Below, piece by piece: positions 45,418 through 54,614 of a DNA stretch of 64,000 nucleotides. The stretch's first letter is position 1; every line of letters starts with the position of its first letter. Below the pieces are notes generated by a model. It did no database searches. It had not been told where the DNA came from and worked only from the letters and a program-made list of their open reading frames with translations. The position numbers and the translations under genes were made by a program. The stretch is from Pseudomonas graminis. Its GTDB lineage: Bacteria > Pseudomonadota > Gammaproteobacteria > Pseudomonadales > Pseudomonadaceae. Location of the stretch: NCBI RefSeq assembly GCF_013201545.1, contig NZ_CP053746.1, positions 5,346,501-5,410,500 on the forward strand, read 5' to 3'.

Positions 45418-47188
45418 CAGCGTTGATCCACTCTTTGACGACCTGGGCTACCCGCGCCGGGTCCTCGGCCACAAGGCTCTTGATTGCGTTGAGCTGTGCG
45501 TCATAGCCCTCGGTAGGGCTCGGCAACAGAATACTTTGCGGACCGCCCAGACTGACGCGGTCGTTTGCCAATTCACCGTCCATCCCGATCATGCCGCCCA
45601 GCTCGGAGTCGCTGTCGCCGGCCTTGCCTTGGGGATTGGTGATGCCCTTCAACACCGGACGCAGTACACCAAACACCAGTACCAGGATAAAGAGCACGCC
45701 CATGGCCTGTTTGACGATGTCCCAGAACCACGGCTGCGAGTAGAACGGAATGTCCGGGATCACTTCGCCGCGATCGGTGGAGAACGGCACGTTGATCACG
45801 CTGACGCTGTCGCCACGGCTGGCATCGAAGCCGACGGCGTCCTGCACCAGACGGGTGAAGCGCGCCAGTTGATCAGCGGTCCACGGGACCATCGTCGTTT
45901 CGCCGTTGGCCGGGTTGACTTTGACTTGATCATCGACCACCACCGCAACCGACAGGCGATTAACCTTGCCCTGCTGCTGCTTGGTGTGGCTGATGGAACG
46001 GTCGAGCTCGAAGTTCTTGGTCGACTGGTTACGCTTGTCGGCCGGGTACGGCGCCAGCATCGGCTGACCGGTCGCCGGGTCCATGATCTGTTGACCGTTG
46101 GCGTCCAGCAGCGGTTGGCCCGGTGCGATGGCGCCTGCGGCACCGGCAGCACCCGCGGCGGCGTTCTGTGGCGCAGTTGCCGGGCCTGGCGGCTGGTTAC
46201 TCAGCGCACCGGGTACACCTTGCGGGCCGCTGCCGCTGGAGCGTTGTTCGTTGACCGTCTGCTCGCTGCGCAGAGCAGGCGTGTCCGGGTTGAAGCTTTC
46301 GGCGGTGGATTCAACAGCGCTGAAATCAACGTCTGCCGACACTTCGGCCTTGTAGCGGTCATTGCCCAGCACGGGCTGCAGGATGTTCTGCACACGTTGG
46401 GTCAGCATGCTTTCCATGCGGCGGGTGTAATCAAATTGCTTGCCAGCCATGGACAGCTCGGAATTCTCGGCCTGATCGGACAGCAGGTTGCCCTTCTGAT
46501 CGACGACGGAAATCTGCGACTTGTTCAGCTCAGGAACACTGGTAGCGACCAGGTTCATGATGGCCAGCACCTGACCCGGCTCCAGCGAACGACCGGCATA
46601 CAGCTCAACCAGAATGGAAGCGCTGGGCTTGCGATCGTCACGCACAAACACCGAGCTCTTCGGAATCGCCAGGTGAACGCGAGCGCCCTTGACGTTATTG
46701 AGGCTGGAGATCGTCCGCGCGAGTTCGCCTTCCAGGCCACGACGATAACGAGTGGCCTCCATGAACTGACTGGTGCCCAGGCCTTGATCCTTGTCGAGGA
46801 TTTCGAAGCCAACGTTGCCGTCGGTCTGCGCAATACCGGCACCGGCCAGCTTGATGCGGGCGCGGGACAGGTCCTCAGACTTTACCAGCAGCGCGCCGGA
46901 GTTCGGCTCAACGGTGTAGGGAATGTCGGCCTGGGCCAGCGTGTCCATCACCTGCTTGGTATCAACGCCCGACAGGCTGCCATAGAGCGGCTTGTAATCG
47001 GGCTGTTGCGACCAAAGCACCACGGCGAAACCAATCGCCACGCTGGCAGCCAGACCGACCATGAGGCCGACCTGACGCAGCATGGTCATCTCGGAGAGAT
47101 TTTGCAGGAAGGCCAGCCCGAACATCGGCGGCTTGCTTCCTGGCGTACCCGTTTTGGCGGGTACGTTATCGACGACGGCTTCGGCCAT
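45410..47188 (-). CDS. fliF: Flagellar MS-ring protein FliF
   Basis: 592 residues. Two membrane helices (about 45-65 and 465-485) flank the periplasmic ring-building domains. YLVG/YscJ-like motifs include VMDTLAQADIPYTVEPNSGA and ARTISSLNNVKGARVHLAIP. A Gln/Ala/Pro-rich insert lies at about 310-370, and the C-terminal FliG-binding region is AIKSLVAEDPARVAQVVKEW. It is the scaffold on which the basal body assembles. Confidence 0.97.
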   Translation of the reverse strand: MAEAVVDNVPAKTGTPGSKPPMFGLAFLQNLSEMTMLRQVGLMVGLAASVAIGFAVVLWSQQPDYKPLYGSLSGVDTKQVMDTLAQADIPYTVEPNSGALLVKSEDLSRARIKLAGAGIAQTDGNVGFEILDKDQGLGTSQFMEATRYRRGLEGELARTISSLNNVKGARVHLAIPKSSVFVRDDRKPSASILVELYAGRSLEPGQVLAIMNLVATSVPELNKSQISVVDQKGNLLSDQAENSELSMAGKQFDYTRRMESMLTQRVQNILQPVLGNDRYKAEVSADVDFSAVESTAESFNPDTPALRSEQTVNEQRSSGSGPQGVPGALSNQPPGPATAPQNAAAGAAGAAGAIAPGQPLLDANGQQIMDPATGQPMLAPYPADKRNQSTKNFELDRSISHTKQQQGKVNRLSVAVVVDDQVKVNPANGETTMVPWTADQLARFTRLVQDAVGFDASRGDSVSVINVPFSTDRGEVIPDIPFYSQPWFWDIVKQAMGVLFILVLVFGVLRPVLKGITNPQGKAGDSDSELGGMIGMDGELANDRVSLGGPQSILLPSPTEGYDAQLNAIKSLVAEDPARVAQVVKEWINADE

Positions 47189-47202
47189 GACTTAAATCGT
47201 CC

Positions 47203-47532
47203 TCAAACCGGCATTTGCATGATGTCTTGGTACGCCTGAACCAGCTTGTTGCGTACCTGGGTCAGCGCTTGAAACGAAACGCTGGCTTTCTGCGATGAGA
47301 TCATCACGTCGGTGAGGTCTACGCCGCTCTTGCCCATTTCGAAAGCGGTCGACAACTGATTCGACGCCTGCTGGGTGTCGTTTACCTTGTTCACCGCCAT
47401 GCCGAGCATGTCAGCAAAACTGCTCGCACCCGCCTGTTCTGGCGCTGCGATTGCCTTTGGCTGAGCCATGGCATCCATCTGCATGGAGCGCATGTCCAAC
47501 ATCAAGCGATTAAATTCAACACCTTGGGTCAT
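47203..47532 (-). CDS. fliE: Flagellar hook-basal body adapter FliE
   Basis: 109 residues from [20 protein letters not shown], the usual length. The C-terminal half has [19 protein letters not shown] and [20 protein letters not shown]. It joins MS ring and rod. It is the first gene of the fliEFGHIJ operon with an exact sigma-54 element upstream; a longer frame to 47568 adds unrelated residues. Confidence 0.95.
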   Translation of the reverse strand: MTQGVEFNRLMLDMRSMQMDAMAQPKAIAAPEQAGASSFADMLGMAVNKVNDTQQASNQLSTAFEMGKSGVDLTDVMISSQKASVSFQALTQVRNKLVQAYQDIMQMPV

Positions 47533-47593
47533 GACGTTTCTCTCAAAAGGGCCGCAAATTTTTGACACGGATTCAGCGGTTACCTAAGCATTA

Positions 47594-47608
47594 GCAACAA
47601 GGGTGCCA
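47594..47608 (-). promoter_or_regulatory. Sigma-54 promoter of fliE operon
   Basis: The minus strand reads TGGCACCCTTGTTGC, an exact -24/-12 element, 62 nt upstream of the fliE ATG. Expected to respond to FleR and RpoN as in P. aeruginosa. Confidence 0.88.
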
Positions 47609-47727
47609 GACCAATAGCGGCAATGTGCCACGTTTGATGAAAGTCTTCGGATGGGTATTTGAACGGACACATAAACGCAGAGGCGCTTCACGCATTGACA
47701 CCGCGCGACGCCCTATCAGACGCAGTC

Positions 47728-47758
47728 CCTGTGGCAGTGAGCTTGCTCACGAAGACGG
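47728..47758. repeat. Degenerate short palindromic repeat
   Basis: CCTGTGGCAGTGAGCTTGCTCACGAAG is a variant of the GAGCGAGCTTGCTCGC repeat found in ccmH and near 60545. It is otherwise the only recognisable element between the fliE promoter and fleR. Confidence 0.6.
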
Positions 47759-47849
47759 CATCACACTGACTGAAAGATCAGCGGGTTGTCGGATATCTGT
47801 CGTCAGCTCCAATCAGGCAGGCATCCATTTCACCGACAGGCGTGCCTGC

Positions 47850-49256
47850 TCAGGATGCAAACAGAAACCCTTCGACATCCATGCCCGCGTCGCGCATCTG
47901 CGCCAGCTTGTAGCGCAACGTACGCGGGCTGATACCCAGGCGTTCGGCGGCCTCTTTGCGGCGGCCGCGCTCGGCCCGCAGGGTGTCGATGATCATCTGG
48001 AACTCCCGGCGACGCAGGTCTTCACCGAGGGCGCCGGCCCCTTCCCCGCCGGCGGTCTCGGGCGACGCTTCCATGGCGCCGGTTGCGACTGTGGGCACCT
48101 GAGGCACCGGCGCGGCGGCGAATGTCACCGGCCCGGCAAGACAGAAGTCCTCGGCCTGAATCACGCCGCCCTGTTGCAGAATCAACGCCCGCTGCACCGC
48201 GTTGTCCAGCTCTCGGACATTGCCCGGCCAGGCGTAGCTGATCAGGCACTTCTGCGCCTCGGCCGACAGCCGCACCGGCCCGTGCTTCATTTTATTGACG
48301 TGCTTGGCCAGCAGACGCTCGGCCAGCGGCAGAATGTCGGCGGGACGCTGACGCAAGGATTGCCACGCGAGCGGGAACACCGACAGCCGATAAAACAGGT
48401 CCTCGCGGAAACGCCCTGCCGCCACTTCACCGGCCAGGTCGCGATTGGTCGTCGCCACTACGCGGATGTCCAGGGCGATGGGCTTGCGCGCGCCGACCCG
48501 CTCCACTTCCCGCTCCTGCAGCACACGCAACAGCTTGGCCTGCAGGCCCATGGGCATTTCGGAAATCTCGTCCAGCAGAAGGGTGCCGCCTTCAGCCTGT
48601 TCGAACTTGCCAGGCTGGGAGGCAATGGCCCCGGTGAAGGAACCCTTCTCGTGGCCGAACAGCGTGGCTTCGAGCATGTTGTCCGGGATCGCCGCGCAAT
48701 TGATTGCGATGAACGGTTTGTCGGCGCGGGGCGATTGCTGATGAATGAAACGCGCCAGCACTTCTTTACCGGTGCCGGACTCGCCTGATATCAATACCGT
48801 CGAATCACTTTTCGCCACGCGACTGGCCAGGCTCAGCAACTGCACGCTGGCGGGCTCGACCGCAATCGGCCCCTCGCCATCGGCCGGCCCGAGCCGACCC
48901 AACGCATGACGGGCAACCAGTGCCAACAGGGCCTTCGGCTCGAAAGGTTTAACCAGATAATCGGCCGCGCCCTGACGCATCGCCTCCACCGCGCGGTCGA
49001 CCGTGCCGTGGGCGGTCATCAGCAGCACCGGCAACTGCGGGTAGCGACTGCGCAACTGGCCCAGCAATTGATGGCCGTCCATGCCGGGCATATTGACGTC
49101 GCTGACCACCAGGCTGAACGACGAATTGGCAGCGACTATCAACGCCTCTTCCGCCGACCCGACCGCTTCATAGGCATGGCCAGCGAGGGCAAGGGTTTCG
49201 CCCAGTGCTTCACGCAGAGAAGGGTCGTCCTCAACCAGCAGCACCTTGATCGTCAT
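47850..49256 (-). CDS. fleR: Sigma-54-dependent response regulator FleR
   Basis: 468 residues. A receiver domain with Asp53 (LVVSDVNMPGMDG); an AAA+ domain (about 135-370: [31 protein letters not shown]-finger region REDLFYRLSVFPL); and a C-terminal Fis-type helix-turn-helix (RRKEAAERLGISPRTLRYKL). The sigma-54 contact loop reads GSFTGA rather than GAFTGA. With FleS it activates class III genes including fliE and flg operons. It overlaps fleS by 4 nt. Confidence 0.95.
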   Translation of the reverse strand: MTIKVLLVEDDPSLREALGETLALAGHAYEAVGSAEEALIVAANSSFSLVVSDVNMPGMDGHQLLGQLRSRYPQLPVLLMTAHGTVDRAVEAMRQGAADYLVKPFEPKALLALVARHALGRLGPADGEGPIAVEPASVQLLSLASRVAKSDSTVLISGESGTGKEVLARFIHQQSPRADKPFIAINCAAIPDNMLEATLFGHEKGSFTGAIASQPGKFEQAEGGTLLLDEISEMPMGLQAKLLRVLQEREVERVGARKPIALDIRVVATTNRDLAGEVAAGRFREDLFYRLSVFPLAWQSLRQRPADILPLAERLLAKHVNKMKHGPVRLSAEAQKCLISYAWPGNVRELDNAVQRALILQQGGVIQAEDFCLAGPVTFAAAPVPQVPTVATGAMEASPETAGGEGAGALGEDLRRREFQMIIDTLRAERGRRKEAAERLGISPRTLRYKLAQMRDAGMDVEGFLFAS

Positions 49257-50506
49257 GAGCGCTCACCTGAAGAGCTGGTCAACGCAGCCGCCCCAGGCAC
49301 GAGGGGCAACGACACGATCGCGCAAGTGCCACGGCCCGGACGCGAGCGGAATTCCAGACGCCCCTGATGGGCCCGCGCCACGGCGGTGACAACGGCCAGA
49401 CCGAGGCCGGTGCCCGTGGTTTTGGTGGTGAAGAAAGGCTCGCCGATGCGGGCCAGCGCCGCTGGCTCGATGCCGCTGCCACTGTCGCTCACACACAACC
49501 GCAACGTGTTGCCGCGGTTATACGCATGAATCTTGATGCGGCGCCGCCCGTTACTCTGGCCGGCACTGGCCTGGACCGCGTTTTCAATGAGGTTGAGCAG
49601 CGCGCCGACCAGCATGTCGCGGTTGCACAGCAGCTCACCCAACGGGCTGTCGCACTGCCAGCGCACGGCCACGTCACGCACATGGGTCTGGGCGGCGGAT
49701 TCGAGGGCGGCCACCAGCGCGGCCGGCGTCACCCGGTCAGTCAGTGGCAACTCGCCACGGGCAAACACCAGCATGTCGCGGACCTGATGCTCGAGCTCGT
49801 GCAAACGCTCTTTAAGACGTCCGGCGAAGCGCTGCTGGGTTTCGACGTTCAAGGCCTGTTCGGCCAGGTGGCTGGCGTAGATCATCGCTGCCGAGAGCGG
49901 CGTGCGGATCTGATGGGCCAGGGACGCGACCATGCGGCCCAGGGACGACAAACGCTCATGACGCGCCAGCTGACTTTGCAGATGGCGGGTTTCGGTCAGG
50001 TCGTTGAGCAACACCAGTTGGCCCGGCTCGGCGTCCAGGGAACGAGTGGCAATGGACAGACGGCGGCCGTCCTTCAGGGAGATTTCGTGGCCGTCATCTT
50101 CGCGTGGCGCAAAGCAGCGGGCGATGACGTGGCGCCAGAGCATGCCGATCAATGGCTCGCCCAGCAGATCCAGCGCGGCAGGATTGGCCTCGCGGACCCG
50201 ACCGGTGCCGTCGATGACAATGACGCCGCCGGGCAGCAGGTCCAGCAGGTTCTGCAGGCGGTTCGCCAGGCGTTCTTTCTCCGCCAGCTCCTGCATGCGC
50301 TGGTCGCTGACCACGGCCAGCTCGCCCTTGAGCTCAGTGACCCGTGCTTCCAGCAGGCCGTAGGAGTCGGTCAGCTGAGTCGACATCTGGCTGAACAATG
50401 CGAAGGCCTGTTCGAGCCCTTGCCTGCTCGCCACTTCCGGGGACTGCTGCACTAACGAACCCATAGCTAAAGCAGGTTCGGAAGACATCTGAGCGGCCTG
50501 GGGCAT
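49253..50506 (-). CDS. fleS: Sensor histidine kinase FleS
   Basis: 417 residues with no membrane segments: an N-terminal coiled coil and PAS domain (about 85-190), an H box with the phospho-His in SLAHQIRTPLSAAMIYASHL, and a HATPase domain (N box LLNLIENAVQASAGQ, G boxes VSDSGSGIEPAAL and TTGTGLGLAVV). It is cytoplasmic, so the signal is intracellular. It phosphorylates FleR. A sigma-54 element lies 54 nt upstream. Confidence 0.95.
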   Translation of the reverse strand: MPQAAQMSSEPALAMGSLVQQSPEVASRQGLEQAFALFSQMSTQLTDSYGLLEARVTELKGELAVVSDQRMQELAEKERLANRLQNLLDLLPGGVIVIDGTGRVREANPAALDLLGEPLIGMLWRHVIARCFAPREDDGHEISLKDGRRLSIATRSLDAEPGQLVLLNDLTETRHLQSQLARHERLSSLGRMVASLAHQIRTPLSAAMIYASHLAEQALNVETQQRFAGRLKERLHELEHQVRDMLVFARGELPLTDRVTPAALVAALESAAQTHVRDVAVRWQCDSPLGELLCNRDMLVGALLNLIENAVQASAGQSNGRRRIKIHAYNRGNTLRLCVSDSGSGIEPAALARIGEPFFTTKTTGTGLGLAVVTAVARAHQGRLEFRSRPGRGTCAIVSLPLVPGAAALTSSSGERS

Positions 50507-50560
50507 AGTTGATCTCTCGGGTAGCGAACCGTCAGTAAACGGTATGTTCCCAGAGACATA

Positions 50561-50575
50561 GCAATCCTCGTGCCT
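50561..50575 (-). promoter_or_regulatory. Sigma-54 promoter of fleSR
   Basis: The minus strand reads AGGCACGAGGATTGC, matching TGGCAC-N5-TTGC except for the first base. It lies immediately downstream of the fleQ terminator and 54 nt upstream of the fleS start. This is the known FleQ-activated class II position. Confidence 0.82.
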
Positions 50576-50576
50576 A

Positions 50577-50605
50577 AAAAAAACCGCTGAAAAATCAGCG
50601 GTTTA
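50577..50605 (-). terminator. Rho-independent terminator of fleQ
   Basis: Minus strand: AAACCGCTGA-TTTT-TCAGCGGTTT followed by an eight-T tract, 23 nt after the fleQ stop. The stem is perfect over 10 bp. It separates fleQ from fleSR. Confidence 0.92.
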
Positions 50606-50627
50606 TTTTTGGCGCGTCAATCGACAG

Positions 50628-52103
50628 TCAGTCTTCGACCTGCTCGTCGCCTTCGCGACGGCTCATGCCGTACTTGCGCATTTTCTCCACCAGCGTGGTG
50701 CGGCGGATGCGCAGACGTTCGGCGGCCCGTGCCACGATTCCGTTCGCGTCATCCAGCGCCTGCTGGATCAAGCCCTGTTCCAGGCCACCGAGGTAGTCCT
50801 TCAAGTCCAGGCCTTCAGGCGGCAGCAGCGCGCTGCTGGCGAAGTTCGGCGTATGACCGTTGATGGCCACGCGCTCTTCGAGATCGCTGCGCAGGCTGTC
50901 GACCAATTGCTCGTCTTCGTCGTCGACGTAGCGGAATTTCTTCGGCAGCTCGGAGACGCCGATGACGCCGTACGGGTGCATGATCGCCATGCGCTCGACG
51001 AGGTTGGCGAGTTCACGCACGTTGCCCGGCCAGCCGTGACGGCACAGGGACATGATGGCGGCGGAGTTAAAGCGGATCGACCCACGCTTTTCGTGTTCCA
51101 TCCGCGAAATAAGCTCGTTCATCAACAGCGGAATATCTTCCACACGCTCACGCAACGGCGCCATTTCAATCGGGAACACGTTCAGACGGTAGTAGAGATC
51201 CTCGCGGAAACTGCCGATCACGATCATGTCTTCAAGATTTTTATGCGTCGCAGCGATGATCCGCACGTCAACGCTCTGGGTCTTGTTGCTGCCCACGCGC
51301 TCGAAGGTGCGTTCCTGCAGGACGCGCAGCAGCTTGACCTGCATCGGCAGCGGCATATCGCCGATCTCATCGAGAAACAGCGTGCCACCGTTGGCCAGTT
51401 CGAAGCGCCCTGCCCGACTGGTGATGGCGCCGGTAAAAGCGCCCTTCTCGTGGCCGAACAGTTCGCTTTCAAGCAACTCGGCCGGAATCGCGCCACAGTT
51501 GACCGGCACGAACGGCGCATCGCGGCGCTTGGAGTGGTAATGCAGATTACGTGCGACGACTTCCTTGCCGGTCCCGGATTCACCAAGGATCAGCACGCTG
51601 GCGTCGGTGTCGGCAACCTGCTGCATCATCTGGCGCACGTGCTGAATCGCACGGCTGGTGCCGACGAGGCTGCGGAAAAGATTGGGTTCGCGCTGACGCC
51701 CACGTTCACGGGCCTGGTCGTACATCTCGCGATAGACCTGGGCGCGGTGAAGGGAGTCCAGCAGTTTGCTGTAGCTGGGCGGCATCTCGACGGTGGAGAG
51801 GACCCGACGGCGCAGATCGTCCGCCAGCTCGGTCGAGGAATTCTCGCCCATCAGCAGGACCGGAAGAAACTCGTCCCACGCGGCCACGGTTTTGAGCAGG
51901 CCCTGAAGGCTGCCCGGGGCGTTCACGCTGCCGACCAGCACGCAGAGCACTTCTCGGGTGGAGGTCAACGAACCCACGACTTGCTGCCAGTCTGTGCTGG
52001 AGCAGGACAGGTTCTCATCACCCAGAAAATTGAGAATCACCGCCATGTCACGGCGGCGCTGGCTATCGTCATCGATCAGCAGGATTTTGATTTCACGCCA
52101 CAT
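50628..52103 (-). CDS. fleQ: Master flagellar activator FleQ
   Basis: 491 residues. An N-terminal degenerate receiver (about 1-130, FleQ type). The AAA+ domain has Walker [16 protein letters not shown], the sigma-54 loop GAFTGA ([16 protein letters not shown]) and Walker [14 protein letters not shown]. The C-terminal helix-turn-helix is [20 protein letters not shown]. It is the c-di-GMP-responsive master regulator that, with RpoN, turns on early flagellar genes and represses or activates exopolysaccharide genes. FleN is its antagonist. Confidence 0.96.
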   Translation of the reverse strand: MWREIKILLIDDDSQRRRDMAVILNFLGDENLSCSSTDWQQVVGSLTSTREVLCVLVGSVNAPGSLQGLLKTVAAWDEFLPVLLMGENSSTELADDLRRRVLSTVEMPPSYSKLLDSLHRAQVYREMYDQARERGRQREPNLFRSLVGTSRAIQHVRQMMQQVADTDASVLILGESGTGKEVVARNLHYHSKRRDAPFVPVNCGAIPAELLESELFGHEKGAFTGAITSRAGRFELANGGTLFLDEIGDMPLPMQVKLLRVLQERTFERVGSNKTQSVDVRIIAATHKNLEDMIVIGSFREDLYYRLNVFPIEMAPLRERVEDIPLLMNELISRMEHEKRGSIRFNSAAIMSLCRHGWPGNVRELANLVERMAIMHPYGVIGVSELPKKFRYVDDEDEQLVDSLRSDLEERVAINGHTPNFASSALLPPEGLDLKDYLGGLEQGLIQQALDDANGIVARAAERLRIRRTTLVEKMRKYGMSRREGDEQVED

Positions 52104-52193
52104 GCAATAGCAACTTCCCTAGTCAACTCGATGCCCGATCACGGGCAAGCTTGGCTTTCGTTTCGTCCGTTGAGACGTGTCAATCACCGAAAT

Positions 52194-52245
52194 TAGTGAA
52201 CTTCACTAGTTAAGTCAAAAAACCGTACACAGTCAATTATTTGGC
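52194..52245. promoter_or_regulatory. fleQ upstream palindrome and FleQ-box-like site
   Basis: TAGTGAACTTCACTA (52194-52208) is a perfect 7-1-7 palindrome about 90 nt upstream of the fleQ start. At 52232-52245, GTCAATTATTTGGC resembles the FleQ box GTCAATAAATTGAC. Two CGTACA motifs flank the latter. These are candidate operators for fleQ or for readthrough from fliT; none is proven. Confidence 0.4.
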
Positions 52246-52272
52246 GTACATATTTTGGCTATGGACCAAGTG

Positions 52273-52569
52273 TCAACCGAACAGATGGTAAACCTTTGCC
52301 GCGCTTTTCGCTCGCTGGATCTGCGACATTTCGTCGACGATTGCTTGACGTTCACCCACAGCTACGTCAATAAGCTTGCGATAGACGCCTAGCAGCTCTT
52401 CCAGATTGGTTCGCAATTCAGGCTCATCGCTGCTCGCCTGGTTGATGACTTCGTCGACGCAGGCCCGGCAGGCCATATCGAGCTGGCCGATTGCCTCCCA
52501 GTCACGCTGCTCGAGGGCATCGACCAAGGCTTCACGGGTTTCTTCGATTCGCTTGAGTGCAACGCTCAT
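52273..52569 (-). CDS. fliT: FliT-like flagellar export chaperone
   Basis: 98 residues, helical throughout (MSVALKRIEETREALVDALE, then a Cys pair region DMACRACVDEVI and a C-terminal coiled coil). Position directly downstream of fliS (11 nt) is that of FliT/FliS' in Pseudomonas, the chaperone of the FliD cap. Sequence similarity to enteric FliT is weak, so the name rests mainly on context. Confidence 0.75.
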   Translation of the reverse strand: MSVALKRIEETREALVDALEQRDWEAIGQLDMACRACVDEVINQASSDEPELRTNLEELLGVYRKLIDVAVGERQAIVDEMSQIQRAKSAAKVYHLFG

Positions 52570-52580
52570 GGGGGTCTCCT

Positions 52581-52976
52581 TCAGAGCACGGGCTGTTGTT
52601 CGCCGATCCCGTCCCAGCCTTCCTTGACCGTGGTCAGCAGGCCGCTGACTTCATCAAGGATCTTCGGATCGGATTTGATGTTCGCTTCTGCCAGACGCTT
52701 CATCAGGTACACGTACAGATTGTCGACATGGGCCAGGGCTTCCGCCTGCTTTTCCATGTCCAGACCTTCACGCAGACCGCCAATGATTTCAATCGCCTTG
52801 CCGATCAACAGCCCTTTGGCGGGGATGTCCTTGCGCTCGATGGCGCCCTTGGCCTGGGCGATACGGTCAAGGCCGGCTTCCATCAGCATCTGTACCAGAC
52901 GGTGTGGGGTGGCCACTGCAGTCTGGGCATGTGAGTTGACCTTCTGATACTGACGAAGGGCTGCCATACGGTTCAT
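52581..52976 (-). CDS. fliS: Flagellin export chaperone FliS
   Basis: 131 residues from MNRMAALRQYQKVNSHAQTA. FliS family features include PHRLVQMLMEAGLDRIAQAK and AKGLLIGKAIEIIGGLREGL. It binds the flagellin C-terminus in the cytosol and prevents premature polymerisation. An exact sigma-28 promoter lies 39 nt upstream. Confidence 0.95.
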   Translation of the reverse strand: MNRMAALRQYQKVNSHAQTAVATPHRLVQMLMEAGLDRIAQAKGAIERKDIPAKGLLIGKAIEIIGGLREGLDMEKQAEALAHVDNLYVYLMKRLAEANIKSDPKILDEVSGLLTTVKEGWDGIGEQQPVL

Positions 52977-53014
52977 TGTCTTACCTCGCAAAACTCGAAG
53001 TTTCTATAGTGAGG

Positions 53015-53041
53015 GTATCGACACGGCCTGAAAAAACTTTA
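53015..53041 (-). promoter_or_regulatory. Sigma-28 (FliA) promoter of fliST
   Basis: The minus strand reads TAAAGTTT-N11-GTCGATAC. The -35 matches the consensus fully and the -10 in six of eight positions (GCCGATAA). It lies 39 nt upstream of fliS and just after the fliD terminator. Confidence 0.8.
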
Positions 53042-53053
53042 AGGCCAGATGCC

Positions 53054-53077
53054 AAAAACCCGGCACCAGGGCCGGGT
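53054..53077 (-). terminator. Rho-independent terminator of fliD
   Basis: Minus strand: ACCCGGC-CCTGGT-GCCGGGT followed by a T-rich run, 20 nt after the fliD stop codon. Confidence 0.85.
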
Positions 53078-53097
53078 CATCTTCTGCGCGCCAACGT

Positions 53098-54537
53098 TTA
53101 CGCGTTTTTCTGCGCGTTAAGCGAATCGAAGAACGAGGTGATATTGGTCGCCGAAGCTTTCAACTGCCCCACCAGCAAGTCCATCGCGTTGTATTTGGCG
53201 GTCAGGGTGGCCGTCAGGGTCGTGACGCGCAAATCGAGTGCGGCTTGCTGATCCTGAAGGTTGCTCTGCTGTTTGTTCAGGCTGGTCTTGCGGGTGTCGA
53301 AAATGCCGCCAGTCTGGGTGTAAGGGGTGACAGCCGCATTCATCCGGGCCAGCAAACCGTTCTTGCCGTCTCCGGTACCGGTGAACAACTGCTGAACGTC
53401 ACCCGCCAGCCCCGCATCCATCGCGGCGGTGAATTTCTTGTCGTCCAGTGTCAGCTTGCCGTCGCTCTGACCGGTCGTGATGCCCAACTGAGCCAATACC
53501 GACAGCTCGCCTGGCGCACCCGTGGTGACCAACTCTTTGCGCAACGCCGAAATGATCGCACGGGGCATTGCGTCGCCGGTCAGCGAGGCCGGCGTGACCG
53601 TAGCCCCGGTTGTTTTGTCCGGGGTGTCACTGACCGAAGCTTTCGTCACCGTGGTCACGGCACTGAGCACCGCGTTGTAGGAATCGACAAAGGCCTGCAG
53701 TGACGCCTTCAGGTTGTCGGTGTTGGTGCTTACCGTCACCGTAGTGGTGGTGCCGTTACTGCCGGGCAACAAGTTCATTGTCACCCCACCAAGGGTTTTG
53801 TCGACCGTGTTGCTTTTGCTCGTGACTTGCAGTCCATTGATCGTCAAAGAAGCGCTGACTGGCGGCTCGCCAATGTAACCGGCCGACGAAGCGGAGTTCG
53901 CATCAAGCTTGTCGGTCTTGCCAATGGCGAACCCGGCAATGCTGCTCGTGGTGGTGATCTCGGAATCAGCACCAGTCACTGTCGAGCCGAAAACCAGGCG
54001 CGTGCCTTTGTCGTCTGTGATGATGTTGGCACTGATGTTGGTGGTTTTTGTATCTTTGTTGATCTGCGCCGCGACCGAGGCCAGGGTGGCCCCCTCCGGA
54101 ATGGTGTAAGCCTTGGAAATGCCATTTTGAGTGAGGGTAAGGTCCCCACTCGGAATGGCACTGGTAGCACCGCCGGCGAATGCAGCCGTGGCGACGCTCG
54201 AACTGGTGGCAATGTTCTTGACGTTGATCGAATAGGTGCCGGGTACTGCGGTGTTATCCGAGCTCACGGTCATCTTGGTTTCGTCGGAAGACTTCGCCGC
54301 GTAGCCAGTGAATTGCAGTTTACTGGTGGTGCCGGACGGCGGATTGACCAGCGCCTGAAACGCCGACATCGCCGATTGCAGCGTGCCGATGCCCGACAGC
54401 TTGGTGGTGACCAGCTTGGTCTGGGTGGTGATCTGGGTTTGCTTGGCGGTTTTGTCGGAATTGACCAATGCGGTCACGATTTCACCGATTGCCAAACCCG
54501 AGCCGAGGCCCGTAGCAGGTGTAATTGGACTAGCCAT
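53098..54537 (-). CDS. fliD: Flagellar filament cap protein FliD
   Basis: 479 residues. The N-terminal D0 region is PITPATGLGSGLAIGEIVTA with FliD_N (to about 110), then the variable central domains and a C-terminal D0/D1 coiled coil (KTSLNKQQSNLQDQQAALDL, TLTAKYNAMDLLVGQL). The pentameric cap allows flagellin insertion at the filament tip. Central segments are Thr/Ser/Lys rich and of lower GC than neighbours. Confidence 0.95.
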   Translation of the reverse strand: MASPITPATGLGSGLAIGEIVTALVNSDKTAKQTQITTQTKLVTTKLSGIGTLQSAMSAFQALVNPPSGTTSKLQFTGYAAKSSDETKMTVSSDNTAVPGTYSINVKNIATSSSVATAAFAGGATSAIPSGDLTLTQNGISKAYTIPEGATLASVAAQINKDTKTTNISANIITDDKGTRLVFGSTVTGADSEITTTSSIAGFAIGKTDKLDANSASSAGYIGEPPVSASLTINGLQVTSKSNTVDKTLGGVTMNLLPGSNGTTTTVTVSTNTDNLKASLQAFVDSYNAVLSAVTTVTKASVSDTPDKTTGATVTPASLTGDAMPRAIISALRKELVTTGAPGELSVLAQLGITTGQSDGKLTLDDKKFTAAMDAGLAGDVQQLFTGTGDGKNGLLARMNAAVTPYTQTGGIFDTRKTSLNKQQSNLQDQQAALDLRVTTLTATLTAKYNAMDLLVGQLKASATNITSFFDSLNAQKNA

Positions 54538-54614
54538 GTGAATCTCCTTTCAGTTGTAGTCAGCATGTTGACGAGCACGCTACGCCCAAAGGCAGCGTTC
54601 ACGTTTTATGCCAT

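Noticed and set aside
45353..47239. 628-codon plus-strand open frame opposite fliF
   Set aside because: Complement of a clear FliF gene; His/Gln/Arg-rich translation and no start signals. It is a high-GC shadow frame.
47690..47760. Possible second promoter or small gene upstream of fleR
   Set aside because: Only a degenerate short palindrome is visible; frames here are antisense or continue into fleR.
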